DNA of 64,000 nt from Anthonomus grandis grandis (Eukaryota; Arthropoda; Insecta; Coleoptera; Curculionidae), in NCBI RefSeq assembly GCF_022605725.1, contig NC_065553.1, positions 1,302,001-1,366,000 on the forward strand, given 5' to 3'. The notes below the pieces were generated by a model, which did no database searches, had not been told where the DNA came from, and worked only from the letters and a program-made list of their open reading frames with translations. Below, piece by piece: positions 56,001 through 64,000 of the stretch (within the stretch, counting starts at the first letter, position 1; the number at the start of each line of letters is the position of its first letter). Position numbers and translations under genes: made by a program.

Positions 56001-58384
56001 TCAATGATTGAATATTGTACTGCCCGCTTACTTATTAGATGACAAAATCTCATAAATTTACATTTTTCTGCATCGAAAAACATAGCATTAGCCATGAAAA
56101 AATATATCGAATTGATTAGGTCATACTTGCGTAAGAGGTTCCAATATGTTGAGCTTAAGGAATCTAGGTCATTTATCTTTATGAGCACCGCTGGGATTCC
56201 TCAGGGTTCCAATCTTGGTTCTCTTTTATTTTTGGCGGCCATTAACGGCTTAATATGCAACATTAAAAAAGCAAAAGGTCTTCTACTTGCTGATGATTTC
56301 AAGTGTTTCTTACAGATTGACTGCATTGAAGACTGTCACAACTTACAAAATGATTTCTCTAATGTTCCTAACTGGTGTAACATTCATAGCTTTAAATTAA
56401 ATGTCAGTAAGTGTGCTTGCATGTCATTTACTCTCAATAGTAGACCTATAGCTTTCAGTTATGTAGTAAATGATGTGGAACTAGAAAGAGTAACCGAACA
56501 AGTCCTTAGGGGTTCTTTTTGATAGTAATTTATCTTTTTCTTCCCACATTTTGTCCAAGTTTAGCAGTGCCCAAAAGATTTCCGGCTTTATTGTTAGAAC
56601 CACCAAGGAGCTTAGCACTGATGTCAGCCTCCATCATTTTTGATAGCTTGGTGTTGCCAATCTTGGAGTATAACTCCATCATATCAAATCCTAACTCTTT
56701 TTTCACTCTTTATCTTAGAAACAGCTGCTCTTATTCACAAAATTCCCAAACTACCCTCTGACACTGGCCATTTGACTCGTCGTGTAAATGATGTTCCCCT
56801 ACCTATTCCTATGTCTTCCCTTACCAAAAACTCATTAATTTACATAAGTAAAAAAATTTACAATCATGTTCCTCTGTGTGTTAGACATATATCGGATGTT
56901 AAAAAATTTAAAAGAGAGTTAAAGTCGCTTTTATTGGCTAAGGCATATTATAACCTGGATGACTTTTTTAATGATAGGTTTTAATCTTGGACATGTTGGA
57001 AAGTTTTCTTTTTTTTTTTCCTTTTTTCTTCTCTAGTTTTGTCAACAAGTTTACCTTTATTTAGTAATTGATTGTTTTATTTAGTTATCTTTAATTTAAG
57101 TATGTTCAAAAAGTTTTGTCTTCTTGTGTTTAATTTTGTTCATTGTTTTGTCAATTTTTGAAATTGTATTTGTGTTTTGTTTTTTTAGCTTGTAGGATGG
57201 TTGTACACAAGATTATTCTTACGTAATATAGCACATTTTCTTTCTTTCTTTCTATGGTCTCCCTTATATAACATTTGGATGGCTCTGATTGAGGGGGTGC
57301 AAAGGAGGTTTCTAAAGTGTATGTGTTACAGGAAATTTGGTGTTTATCCCTCTAGAGGTTGCGACAATGAACACTTATTGTCGGTGTTTGACAAGCCCTC
57401 TTTGATTAAGAGGAGAATTAAGATATTCTTGTTAACCACTTATAAAATATTGAAAAACAATATTGATTGGCCTGACATTCTTCGTCATCTTCCCTTTGCC
57501 ATTAACAGATTAAATTCTCGTAATTGCAGAATGTTTTACTTAGCGTATCCACGTACAATTGCCACTTATTGTTATTATGTGTTTTATTATATTCTTGTAA
57601 ATTGGCTGTGCCATTGAAATAAATAAATTATTTACACAACATAAATTAGGTTCATTGCCTCTTTATATAATTATGTAGTAATGCCTGGTTATAATAAAGT
57701 AAATAAGGAAAAATGTATTTCCTGTTATATTGTGAGAATCAATTAGTAGGAAGCTGTGGCATGTGATTTATTTAACTTTTGAATTATGATGCCACACTAT
57801 CTAAATTGTCTTATAATTTTAGGACTTTGTATAGTTCTCTTGTAACTTATTGCCCTCAAAACTACCAATGCTAAGTCAGAAATTAATAAAAGGCATGCAG
57901 GATTTTATTAATATTTAGAAATAAAAATAAATAGTAAAATTTTTTTAAAGTATCGTTCATGCTCACTTACCTGACTAACTATAATAGGAAATTTATCTGG
58001 ATCAGGCCTGTATTCCAACAGTTTATCCAAACATCTACTAACGCTCACCCTATTGCAAGCAAACACAAGTACAGGCAATTTATTCTCTTGAAAGTCAAAA
58101 TTCACTTTCGGAAGCAAGGAGACTAAGGGCTGTGTAAATAGATTGGCTCCAGTTTCTTCTATTTTATTGAGTTGCTTTTTTTGCTCAAGAAACTTACGGG
58201 TTTCCTTAATAATTTCATTGTTTGACTTAAACTGTTCCTGTATGCCATTTTCCAAGTGGGATATTTGGTTGAACAGAAGTTTTCTGTGCTGCTCTCCGAA
58301 ACCTTGAGAGAAATACAGGAACACCACAGTGAACCAGGCTATTATAATACTGATAAATACAAAAACAGTGCGTTTTAGACGCAT
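38100..58384 (-). CDS. MGAT1: Alpha-1,3-mannosyl-glycoprotein 2-beta-N-acetylglucosaminyltransferase (GnT-I), 7 exons
   Basis: Exons 58384-57971, 55294-55090, 55037-54809, 44430-44326, 44268-44178, 44117-43947 and 38213-38100 join without a break to 442 aa, matching the family's length of about 445. A signal anchor (about residues 7-25) and a coiled stem are followed by the glycosyltransferase domain: LPVLVFACNRVSVSRCLDKL, SQDCDHEDTADTI, YFKIARHYGWALNQMF, the metal-binding VIIVEDDLEISPDF (EDD at 206-208), FPGLGWMLTRNLW, YWDDWIREPAQRK, RPEISRTKTFGKIGVSNG and the end VPRMAYRGIVTFFYNGR. It transfers GlcNAc to Man5 glycans in the medial Golgi, starting complex N-glycans. All junctions are GT-AG. 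Introns 1, 3 and 6 are swollen by transposons. Confidence 0.96.
38214..39250. other. MGAT1 intron 6, left part
   Basis: AT-rich intron sequence. The plus-strand frame at 38964-39218 is hydrophobic but has no family signature. ATGGTGGGGCGACC near 38970 weakly mirrors 41177-41200 and may be the left end of the element carrying the Mutator-like/YqaJ gene. Confidence 0.35.
39324..40955 (+). pseudogene. Mutator-like transposase domain plus YqaJ-type nuclease protein, broken
   Basis: The first frame (39324-40121) has STAMEASVIAEGF, MIADGDSSYYKKILDSRSYE, VQKIECTNHLLRHYCNKL and later TNIVEQFNSIIAQRLRGKRI, typical of insect proteins with a Mutator-like domain. After a frameshift near 40095 comes VEWQQQRRRLLTASNFGKIC, then a stop at about 40455. 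A PD-(D/E)XK exonuclease core follows: GASPDGFEKKTGFLLEIKCP and NYFYQVQGQLNIAKKEICYF, the YqaJ/lambda-exonuclease signature. It lies in MGAT1 intron 6 on the opposite strand. It is a mobile-element gene by family context; breaks show it is inactive. Confidence 0.65.
40956..43946. other. MGAT1 intron 6, right part, nothing recognised
   Basis: About 3 kb, mostly AT-rich with many homopolymer runs. A less AT-rich patch at 43130-43290 includes CCCGACCCCCCC. A possible degenerate right end (GGGGCCCACCATGAC) lies at 41177-41195. The short frames at 43353-43574 and 43752-44000 have no signature. Confidence 0.4.
44431..45914. other. MGAT1 intron 3 with diverged tandem-like repeats
   Basis: Between about 44870 and 45490 related segments recur: ATTGTACAAT at about 44878 and 45173, and TATTCTC(T/A)TGAAACAAA followed by ATATTCC(C/T)T at 45241 and 45430. 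Spacing is about 190-300 bp. No coding signal. Confidence 0.4.
47634..50118 (-). mobile_element. Jockey-like non-LTR retrotransposon, 5'-truncated
   Basis: Inserted in the H3 transposase just after the first catalytic Asp motif (IDGKH). The tail is A-rich with AAATAAA repeats (seen as TTTATT on the plus strand at 47634-47665). Only a short ATAT is shared at both junctions. It carries most of a reverse transcriptase open frame but no endonuclease. Confidence 0.85.
48013..50118 (-). CDS. Reverse transcriptase, open but lacking its N-terminus
   Basis: About 700 codons are open: a linker after the endonuclease (FPKWFSPALKNLVISKKQAH), palm NKGPGPDGIPPSILKSC, TPIHKAGNKGDVSNYRPVCN, EQFGFKTRRSTELNLL, IYTDFSKAFDRVNHEILLSK, SGVPQGSHLGPLLFNVFMND, the catalytic RFLCFADDLK, then thumb and C-terminus ending RRFAKFVEDFHV. 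The frame extends 3'-ward of 50118 only by reading antisense through the Harbinger exon, so those residues are not part of the element. It belongs to the jockey/CR1 group and is the best preserved retrotransposon frame in the window. Confidence 0.9.
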   Translation of the reverse strand, partial: YYDYNSANFYLINELLGQVNWNYVLQQDSLDIMLNIFYDILYSVIHIAVPLKRVSRGHFPKWFSPALKNLVISKKQAHKVFKDSGSRDDYITFSSLRSECKLLAKVCFEQYVSESERNLVDHSNIKKFWSYVNSRRLGNDLPSEMFYNDKHCLLGPALPDLFADYFKTVYSTKNYPVPESLSFNNINISNFHINISTIYNEICSLNTNKGPGPDGIPPSILKSCSFVLSHPLFILFNKSLELGVFPDFWKTSYLTPIHKAGNKGDVSNYRPVCNLNAIPKLFEKIVTQHLTSFLGPTIISEQFGFKTRRSTELNLLTYADYLASVLDRGGEVHTIYTDFSKAFDRVNHEILLSKLGAAGVGGNFLRWFRSYLSDRSQIVRVNGFMSYELSVPSGVPQGSHLGPLLFNVFMNDIHSCFKYSRFLCFADDLKCFLAISSLNDCVNLQSDLSRLEEWCVQNCMDLNPAKCYSICFSKRRNTTTFAYSLCNRPLSNVTTIRDLGVIFDSSLTFSFHISEIVTKALKIIGFVKRCTRDFTNTPAIRMLYCTLIRPLLEYASSVWSPHYACYIHRLEQVQRRMLKYLAFKSKIDPVDNYHYDYRVLYELFCLPPLVVRREQRDLKNLYNLLTASVDSPDLLYSIGLAIPTRNTRSNSLFYQPFCRTNIKYNSFIARSARLANNSTSLNIDFNISPRRFAKFVEDFHV
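50516..53002. mobile_element. P element with THAP transposase
   Basis: Flanked by the 8-bp duplication GCATGGCG (50508-50515 and 53003-53010), the P-element size. The ends are imperfect inverted repeats (CAACACCCACTCAAAGACAA against AATAACACCTCTACAAAAGG). GTGACGTCA occurs as inner inverted boxes near 50560 and 52948. It inserted in the H3 transposase codon run after FGMA; the flanking frame is continuous once one duplication copy is discounted. Confidence 0.9.
50829..52283 (-). pseudogene. P-element transposase (THAP9-like), frameshifted and truncated
   Basis: Starts MPQKCCVPGCNGNYKNG with the THAP C2CH pattern (CVPGC, then VCEAHF); a 1-bp insertion breaks it after residue 33. The body (52013-50829 in three frames) has a leucine-rich region, HPQTIMGICNKH, RFVALLFDEIHIDPYMDYKG (catalytic Asp), then YLFDTVHLLKCVFNNWLNSK (second Asp and GTP-binding region). 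It ends at about 460 residues where the family has about 750, so the 3' part is deleted. The THAP domain would bind the element ends; the enzyme is inactive. Confidence 0.85.
53927..54808. other. MGAT1 intron 3, right edge
   Basis: Intron sequence between H3 and exon 3. AT-rich, with a short frame at 54398-54607 that has no signature. Confidence 0.4.
55330..56090 (-). pseudogene. Non-LTR retrotransposon 3' fragment (minus) in MGAT1 intron 1
   Basis: The frame from 56085 reads MFFDAEKCKFMRFCHLISKR, TDLGVYLETSLTFHSHFDEM, RTCKNFNNVFALKTLYVAFV and PVLEFRSVIW. After a stop at 55700 it continues as YYEVCFAYKTLNNDIRSPEC to about 55500. A TTTATTTATT tract at 55333 is the tail. The palm is missing. 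Jockey-like. Confidence 0.75.
56094..57000 (+). pseudogene. Non-LTR retrotransposon fragment (plus) in MGAT1 intron 1
   Basis: Starts within the palm: IRSYLRKRFQYVELKESRSF, STAGIPQGSNLGSLLFLAAI, GLLLADDFKCFLQIDCIEDC (catalytic ADD), NLNVSKC-like HSFKLNVSKCACMSF. Frames shift at about 56515 and 56750, then KKIYNHVPLCVRHISDVKKF near 56900 gives the C-terminus. It meets the preceding minus-strand copy head to head at about 56090. Confidence 0.8.
57201..57650 (+). pseudogene. Third retrotransposon 3' fragment in MGAT1 intron 1
   Basis: Frame with LWSPLYNIWMALIEGVQRRF, YRKFGVYPSRGCDNEHLLSV and RIKIFLLTTYKILKNNIDWP, the C-terminal reverse transcriptase region seen also at 31340-31600 (SVQRRFLKCLAF, VYPPRGFD). 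It ends with GAAATAAATAAATTA. 5'-truncated. Confidence 0.75.
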
Positions 58385-58984
58385 GTTACGTTAATTAAGA
58401 AAGCAGCGATGCTAAAAACGGGTAATAATAGTTAATAACAAATATGTATATTAATTTCAAAAGGCTTCTTACCCTTGAAAACATGTTCGTGATTGCCTTA
58501 TCTTTTTACATATCGTTTTTTCAATTGGATTCCACGCTGGCACTTTAATGGTACCTGGACGTTTTTATTTCATCAATTAATGTTTTTACCCATGTATAAC
58601 CTGAGATAACAGATCGTCAATTGATCAGTGTGGAATTCCACACAACAAAAAATTTGATGACATCCTGACCTGACATCTTAATTGACAATCAGCTGACATT
58701 CTGCCGGCACGCTTGCGGTGTTGCCAGACCTTACCACGGGAGTTTTGTGATTGAGATTTTAGGCGGATAACCACAATTTATTGGTAATTACCGCGGTTAT
58801 CCTTAAGACTGCTTACTACCAATACCTCCTATATGCAAAAACCAGAATTTTACAGGAGGAAAAAAAAACGTTTAAAAAATTAATTTAATAATTTTTAAGT
58901 GCAAAGTTATTAGAACATTATTGATTAGGAATTTATTTACTTTAAGTGAAACAATTTTTATGTAATTTGTAGGAAAAAATTCGT
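58385..58984. other. 5' flank of MGAT1
   Basis: Should hold the promoter and 5' UTR of MGAT1 (minus strand). Less AT-rich around 58680-58800. No clear TATA box or known regulatory motif that I can support. Confidence 0.4.
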
Positions 58985-59155
58985 TTTTAACCCTCTACTG
59001 CATGAATTTTCCAAAAAAAAATTTTTTTTCTGGAAAAAATATATTTTTATGCTGTATATCTTATTTTTCGACGTATACGTATTAAAAACATTTTTTTTGT
59101 TTTATTTTTTTATTCTTAGCCAAAAAAAGAAATGTTCCCGAAAGGGAACATTATG

Positions 59156-60958
59156 GAACTCTGCACCCGGAATTGATGGTATTACAACCGATATTATAAA
59201 ACATATTCATATCTATATTTCTTCCCCTCTCGCACACATTATAAATTTAATTTTTCAAACTGCAAAGGTCCCAAAAAAATTTAAACAAGCCATAGTAAAA
59301 CCTATTCACAAGGCAGGTGATAAATCAAATATAAATAATTATAGACCCATAAGTATAATGAACATTTTTTCTAAAGTCTTTGAGAAATGCCTTAAGGACC
59401 GCCTGGTGGAATTTTTTAATCAAAACAATATAATTTCTAAGAACCAATTTGGTTTCCAGAGTGGCCTCAGCACAACCGATACAGTTTGTGTGCTTTGTGA
59501 GCAAATAACAGACCATTTGGATGGTGAGAAGAAAGTGTCTTACGGTCTTCCTAGACCTAGCCAAGGCATTTGACACGGTCCCTCATAACAAATTGCTCCA
59601 AGTCCTAGAATCCTATGGGATAAGGAGAACCGTGTTAGACGTTTTTGATGATTATTTGATGGATCGAGAGCAATCCGTCAAAGTTGAAAATACTATAAGT
59701 GAACCCCTTCAAATTAAATTGGGCATCCTTCCTGGGATCCCTCCTGTTCTGGGTCCAATTTTATTTGTGGCATATGTAAATTCCTTAACCAATATGTCAA
59801 TACAAAACGGTAGTACTATCTCTTATGCTGACGACACAGCAGTAACTTTCTATGGGGAAACATGGGATTTGGTGAAGGAACATGCCATAAACGGTATAAA
59901 GAAAATAAAACACTGGCTAGACTCATTTAAATTATCATTAAATATCACTAAAACTATTTATATAGCATTTTCCCTCACAGCTGCAAACCGTCCATCATTT
60001 AATAGTATTTACATAGATAGTCTTATGGATAAACTTCATGAAGTTCACTCTACAAAGTATCTTGGAATCTATATTGACAAACACTTAAAGTGGGACCACC
60101 ACATCCTTAGACTATCAAAAAATATTCGAAAACTAATATACAAGTTTTATGTGCTCAGGGAAATATTAAATAAACAACTTTTGATTTCGATTTATAAAGC
60201 AATTGTGGAATCACTACTAAGGTATGGTCTAATTCTTTGGGGTGGGATATACCAAAACACATTGACTTCTTTAAATGTAACCCAAAACTACATTTTAAAA
60301 GTTATTTTCAAAAAAAACAAAAGATTTTCTACTGCATTACTTTATTCCAGAAATATTTTTGATGTACGCACATTATACTGTTGGTCGCTCTGTATATATA
60401 TTCACAAGTCGAATAAATTTAAGAACTTTGTTAATCATCAGTATCAGACTAGATTAAATGTAAATAGACACTTATCAATTCCAACTGTTGCCACTACTAT
60501 GAAATTAAAATCAATTTTTTACCACGCACCCAAACTGTACAACTTATTACCACCATATATTAGACATACAAAAGCTGTCAAAAAATTTTGTAAAATATCT
60601 GGGGATTACATTTATGATCATTTACATGTATTTAAAAAACTACTTACTGTTAATTAATTTTCATATTTCATAGCTTTAGGCATTCATACGTGATCGTGAA
60701 GGATTTTTGTTTTCTAATGTTTAATTATTTATTGGGTGTTAAATGGAAACTTTGCAATAGTTAGTGGATGGGACATATTTTGTTTAAATATTTATTTTTA
60801 TAAAATTGTTTTTGATTTTTTTTGCACATACAGGTATTTGGTTACCTAGGTGCACCTTAAAATGTACTGAGATAGATTATAATTATTGGATTTTATTACA
60901 CATACTTTGTAAAAGCTTATATGTAATATATCCGATTGATTGATTGATTGATTGATTG
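59156..60958 (+). pseudogene. CR1/jockey-like non-LTR retrotransposon inserted in piggyBac
   Basis: ATTATG occurs on both sides (59150-59155 and 60959-60964), a target duplication. The reverse transcriptase starts SAPGIDGITTDIIKHI, then KPIHKAGDKSNINNYRPISI, NQFGFQSGLSTTD; a 1-bp shift near 59530; then TVFLDLAKAFDTVPHNKLLQ, LGPILFVAYVNSL, TISYADDTAVTFYGE (catalytic YADD) and the C-terminus LYNLLPPYIRHTKAVKKF to a stop at 60657. The 3' end has a (GATT)n tail at 60934-60960. The 5' part is missing. Confidence 0.88.
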
Positions 60959-60977
60959 ATTATGTAAGTATAATATT

Positions 60978-62297
60978 TTAGGAAGTATGGAATTTAACGA
61001 AACAGTTTTGTTTTGAATTACAACAAAGATGAACCTTACATTTTAAACATTTAACTCTTGATTTGCCGTTACATTGTGGAAATTTACATCTCTCCCTTTC
61101 CACTGTCCAGTTTGGCCAATGGCCAACACTATCTAATTGAATTGTCCTGGATGGTCCAGCTTCTTGGCATCTTCTTTTTGGTATAGGTAGAATTTCATTA
61201 CTTGGTCGTCCCCTTTTATGACTATTTGGAAAGCCTCTATTGCACAACTGCATAGCAAGTTCAGTTTTGAAAGTCAAAAGTGATATAATATTGCTTTCTT
61301 GTCCAAGTTGTTTTTTAATTTTTTTATCTAATATCCAGGCATTTACGGCAACCACGTCAAGCATATGATAAAATATTCTATGGTACCATTTGCGACTCTT
61401 CATTTTTATAGGGTAAAGGCCAAGTAACGAATCCTGGAGATCCACTCCCCCCATGTGTTTATTATAAACTCGAACAATATCGGGACAATCAATTTCCTTT
61501 TTAGTATTCTCGGTTTTGAAAAATCTTTTTACTTTTCTAACAGGTTCCGTACCGCAATAGGACGAAGCCAAGGTAACAATTTTATTGTCATACCACTGAA
61601 CTACTCTTATTTCAGATTTTCCCAAAGTTACTGACTTTTCTTCTATTGTCGCTCTTCCGTTTTGTTTTTCGGTTTTGGGATTGAAATTTTTAAGGCGGTT
61701 CTGTCTAATAGTGCCGACACTTTAGATACTTTTATCCGCTAAGTAAGCTATAAGAGGTAGTGAACAAAAATAGTTATCATAATAAATTTTATGATTTATG
61801 TTTGGAGGAACATCTCTGCATAATCGAACAATAACATTACTTGCTGCTCCTAAATTTGGCTCTACTTGTATGATCTGCGTTGCATCCTTATCTCCATAAA
61901 GCTCAAAGTTATATGAAATTCCTGAAACTCCAGAAAGTACCCACATTATGTAGCCCCATTTATGAGGTTTCTTCGGGTTATAGGTTTTTAGACTAATCCT
62001 TCCTTTGAACGGTATTATTTGTTCGTCGCACGACAAATTTTCTTCCAGAGGCAATTTTTTACAGGCAATTTTTATTTCATCCAGAACTGGCATAATTTTA
62101 TCAATACTTTTATCACTTGTCAAATTATCTGCAAAGTGGATATTTTTTTTAGCCTTTCGAAGCGGTTTACGGTCATTACATCTGCAATTTGCGGAAATCG
62201 AGTGTTTGGGGACCAATGTCTTCTTGTTGTGGGTTGTCAAACGAGAGATGACCAATAAATTAATAATTCCAACAAATCGTTGTAGTACATCAATCAA
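60978..62297 (-). pseudogene. piggyBac transposase, N-terminally truncated, one nonsense codon
   Basis: One reading frame from 62297 to 60978 is broken only by a TAA at about 61722, after YLADKSI. It has SCDEQIIPFKGRISLKTYNP (first Asp), IYYDNYFCSLPLIAYL (second Asp), CPDIVRVYNKHMGGVDLQDS (third Asp), WYHRIFYHMLDVVAVNAWIL and a C-terminal Cys-rich finger (RCKFPQCNGKSRVKCLKCKV, HLCCNSKQNCF). These are the DDD triad and cross-brace finger of piggyBac. The first 200 or so residues are missing. Confidence 0.88.
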
Positions 62298-62859
62298 GTC
62301 AGTATTAGGAGTAATATAGGTTTTTAGTAATCCAATTACGGATGCAATTAAAACGTTTAATAAATTACCAAATTCTATAAAAGAAATAAATAAATATAAT
62401 GGTTCTGTTAGAAAATGAAAATCAATTAATATTAATTACTAGTTTTAGAGTTATGCATAGTATCTTAAAGAACTTTATATTCTTGTTTTTTCAACAAATT
62501 TTCAACTTATCAAATTTTGTTAAATTAAAAGATTTTTCAAAAAAAAATTATTACCAATTCAAGGTATTCTACATAGGGGCTTTTTCCAAATAAAAGTTAT
62601 TAATTTTAATATCTATTTTACCTACATGTTTTTTTTTGTTTAAAAAACAAAAATTTGTTTTTTTCAGTAAGTATTTATTTATAACCGTCTATAATATCAA
62701 CCTAAATAATTATAAATAGTTTCTACCAGATCTTATTCATAATCTTCAATGTATATGTTGTCACCAGATTTAAAAATTTGAATAACTTTTGTTATTAATT
62801 TTTCTAACTCTTAGAAATCTTGCCAGTAGTAAAAGTGTTATTTATTAAATCTGAAATAA

Positions 62860-63300
62860 TACCTGTAATCTTTTAAATTAATTAAACCTATTACTTTTTC
62901 TTCATTGCCACTTGGGAAAAAGTTACGTTTTAAGTTTAATATAATTTCACAGACCTCCTTTGGGTTGGTTGATTCAAAATTCATCAGAGAGTTCCTACAA
63001 ATAATTTAGTCAGAAGTTTCATCATCGTTTATAACTTTTATTTCATTGATTAACTTATTGACCGTCTTCTCATCAACCTGTAAAAAATGTAGATTTAAGT
63101 TATCAATTATCTCTTTTTGTTCTTTAATAATTTTTGTGTTTACCTTTAAAAATATTGTTGATTAATTTCCATTGGTTTTTTTGATTTGTAATGTCTGAAT
63201 TTCATTATTAAGTTGATTTTTCATTTTTCCAAACTCCTCATCATACAATAAATTGCACGATTTTTTTTTAAACATCTGTCTGCTTTATTATTTGAAGAAT
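62860..63300 (-). pseudogene. Decayed non-LTR retrotransposon (linker region)
   Basis: Broken minus-strand frames read LLYDEEFGKMKNQLNNEIQT and NPKEVCEIILNLKRNF, then INLKDYR. They parallel ALYDQEFRTIKNKITNKIKA and CDEVCEIIMGLRRNCSPGED with INLKDY in the element at 24329-26997. An old copy of a related family, with no intact domain. Confidence 0.6.
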
Positions 63301-63606
63301 TTCGATATTATTTTTACTGTTTTTATATTTTGTTTATATTTGACTCATTTTCAGATACTTGGATTAGTTCACTTCACTCCCGAAATCTTAATATACTAGG
63401 TTGTCTTATATTTCGACTAAATGTGCGTTTCTCATTTTTATGAGTTAAAAGAAGCTTGATTATACCTACCGTTTGGTCATCTTCGAAATTTAAATTATAA
63501 AGGAAATTTAAAAAAAAAACTCATTTTTTTTTATAAATATTTAATAAAAATAATAAATTTGTAAAAATAAATTAAAAAAGAAACAAAAAACAATCTAAAA
63601 AAAGAG

Positions 63607-63969
63607 TTAATAGTCACTGGTACTAAATCTAACAGTCTTATTAGAGCAGCTCTGTTGAGGATTCCTGCAGGAACCAATAGAACACGAGGAGGAATTGCCG
63701 TTATTTTCATTTAAAGTGCCCAGTAGTTTGGAAGTTTCTTTCTGTAAGTGCTTCACTTCCTTTTCCAAGCCATAAATCTAAAAATTAAAATTAAAAAAGG
63801 CAAAAGGCCAAATCGTTGCATTTACTTTTAAATTTTCTTTGACAAAATCACTCTTAGTCATAAGACTGAGGTCATCCTGGTTCAACTCTTCTTTAATCTT
63901 TCGAATTAAACTGTCCATGGCAGACAGAGTTAGAGCAATATCGGCTTTTTTCGGCGACTCCAGTTCCAT
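63607..63969 (-). CDS. Small coiled-coil protein, last exons (partial, enters from the right edge)
   Basis: Exons 63969-63829 (or earlier) and 63779-63607 are joined by a 49-bp intron (GTAAAT...TTTTTAG). The first reads MELESPKKADIALTLSAMDS and LIRKIKEELNQDD and ends VKENLK; the second reads IYGLEKEVKHLQKETSKLLG, with a Ser/Cys-rich end NKTVRFSTSDY and stop. The helix-rich, charged heptad-like middle suggests a coiled coil. The Met may be internal, because an AG acceptor-like site sits just upstream (63985-63990). I do not recognise the family. Confidence 0.5.
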
Positions 63970-64000
63970 CCTGGCCTTAAAAAGTATTTATTTAAATGTA

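Larger units (their letters stand above)
58987..62340. mobile_element. piggyBac element, one end missing, split by a retrotransposon
   Basis: TTAACCCTCTACTGCATG at 58987 is a piggyBac-style end (TTAA target site, then CCCT). A short inner palindrome TGTTCCCGAAAGGGAACA lies at 59133-59150. The minus-strand transposase is at 60978-62297. No matching end with TTAA was found to the right, so that side, with the transposase N-terminus, is lost. Confidence 0.7.

Noticed and set aside
55700..57617. One continuous retrotransposon across MGAT1 intron 1
   Set aside because: Orientation changes at about 56090 and the C-terminal region occurs three times, so at least three fragments are present.
60934..60960. 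(GATT)n microsatellite as a separate repeat
   Set aside because: It is the 3' tail of the retrotransposon at 59156-60958, followed directly by the target duplication.
1..64000. LTR retrotransposons, viral insertions, tRNA or rRNA genes, CRISPR arrays
   Set aside because: No gag-pol with protease or integrase, no long direct terminal repeats, no cloverleaf or rRNA-like stretch, no regularly spaced short repeats were seen.

Overview
The window is AT-rich eukaryotic nuclear DNA. Short exons have GT-AG introns, and the transposon mix (PIF/Harbinger, mariner/Tc1, piggyBac, MULE, P, hAT, pogo, jockey/CR1-like retrotransposons) points to an insect, plausibly a beetle; the species is inference. I see no rRNA, tRNA, CRISPR or bacterial-style operon.

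Host genes are few and all lie on the minus strand. MGAT1 (N-acetylglucosaminyltransferase I, Golgi N-glycan maturation) can be assembled as seven in-frame exons over 38100-58384, giving 442 aa. A RAD51C-like recombinase has four exons at 21289-22523, giving 297 aa. A probable insulin/relaxin-like peptide A-chain exon lies at 32845-33024, and a small coiled-coil protein reaches the right edge (63607-63969). A possible last exon of an unknown gene is at 8119-8274 on the plus strand.

Layout. 0-4.1 kb: DNA transposon with a DUF7869-like protein, with a retrotransposon piece beside its left terminal repeat. 4.4-7.7 kb: pogo-like element inside a piggyBac fragment. 8.7-10.6 kb: Tc1/mariner-type element. 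11.0-20.8 kb: PIF/Harbinger element (H1) with a hAT MITE, a mariner-type fragment, a second DUF7869-type element and a MULE nested in it. 21.3-22.5 kb: RAD51C-like gene. 24.1-32 kb: non-LTR elements, a mariner-like element with terminal inverted repeats of about 410 bp, and a piece of a multicopy insect gene family. 32.8-34.3 kb: insulin-like exon and a deleted Harbinger. 34.6-38.06 kb: the best preserved Harbinger (H2), sitting in or next to the MGAT1 3' UTR. 38.1-58.4 kb: MGAT1, whose introns carry a Mutator-like/YqaJ gene, a Harbinger (H3) broken by a retrotransposon and a P element, and retrotransposon pieces. 59.0-62.3 kb: piggyBac element split by a retrotransposon. 62.9-63.3 kb: decayed retrotransposon.

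The main structural result concerns H1, H2 and H3. In all three, the transposase gene and the MADF accessory gene run on opposite strands with interdigitated exons: the last exon of each lies in an intron of the other, and the two inner exons diverge from a short spacer (35, 55 and 154 bp) that holds both splice acceptors. The second result is a DUF7869-like protein with three conserved acidic positions inside an element with terminal inverted repeats, which suggests that DUF7869 is a DDE-type transposase.
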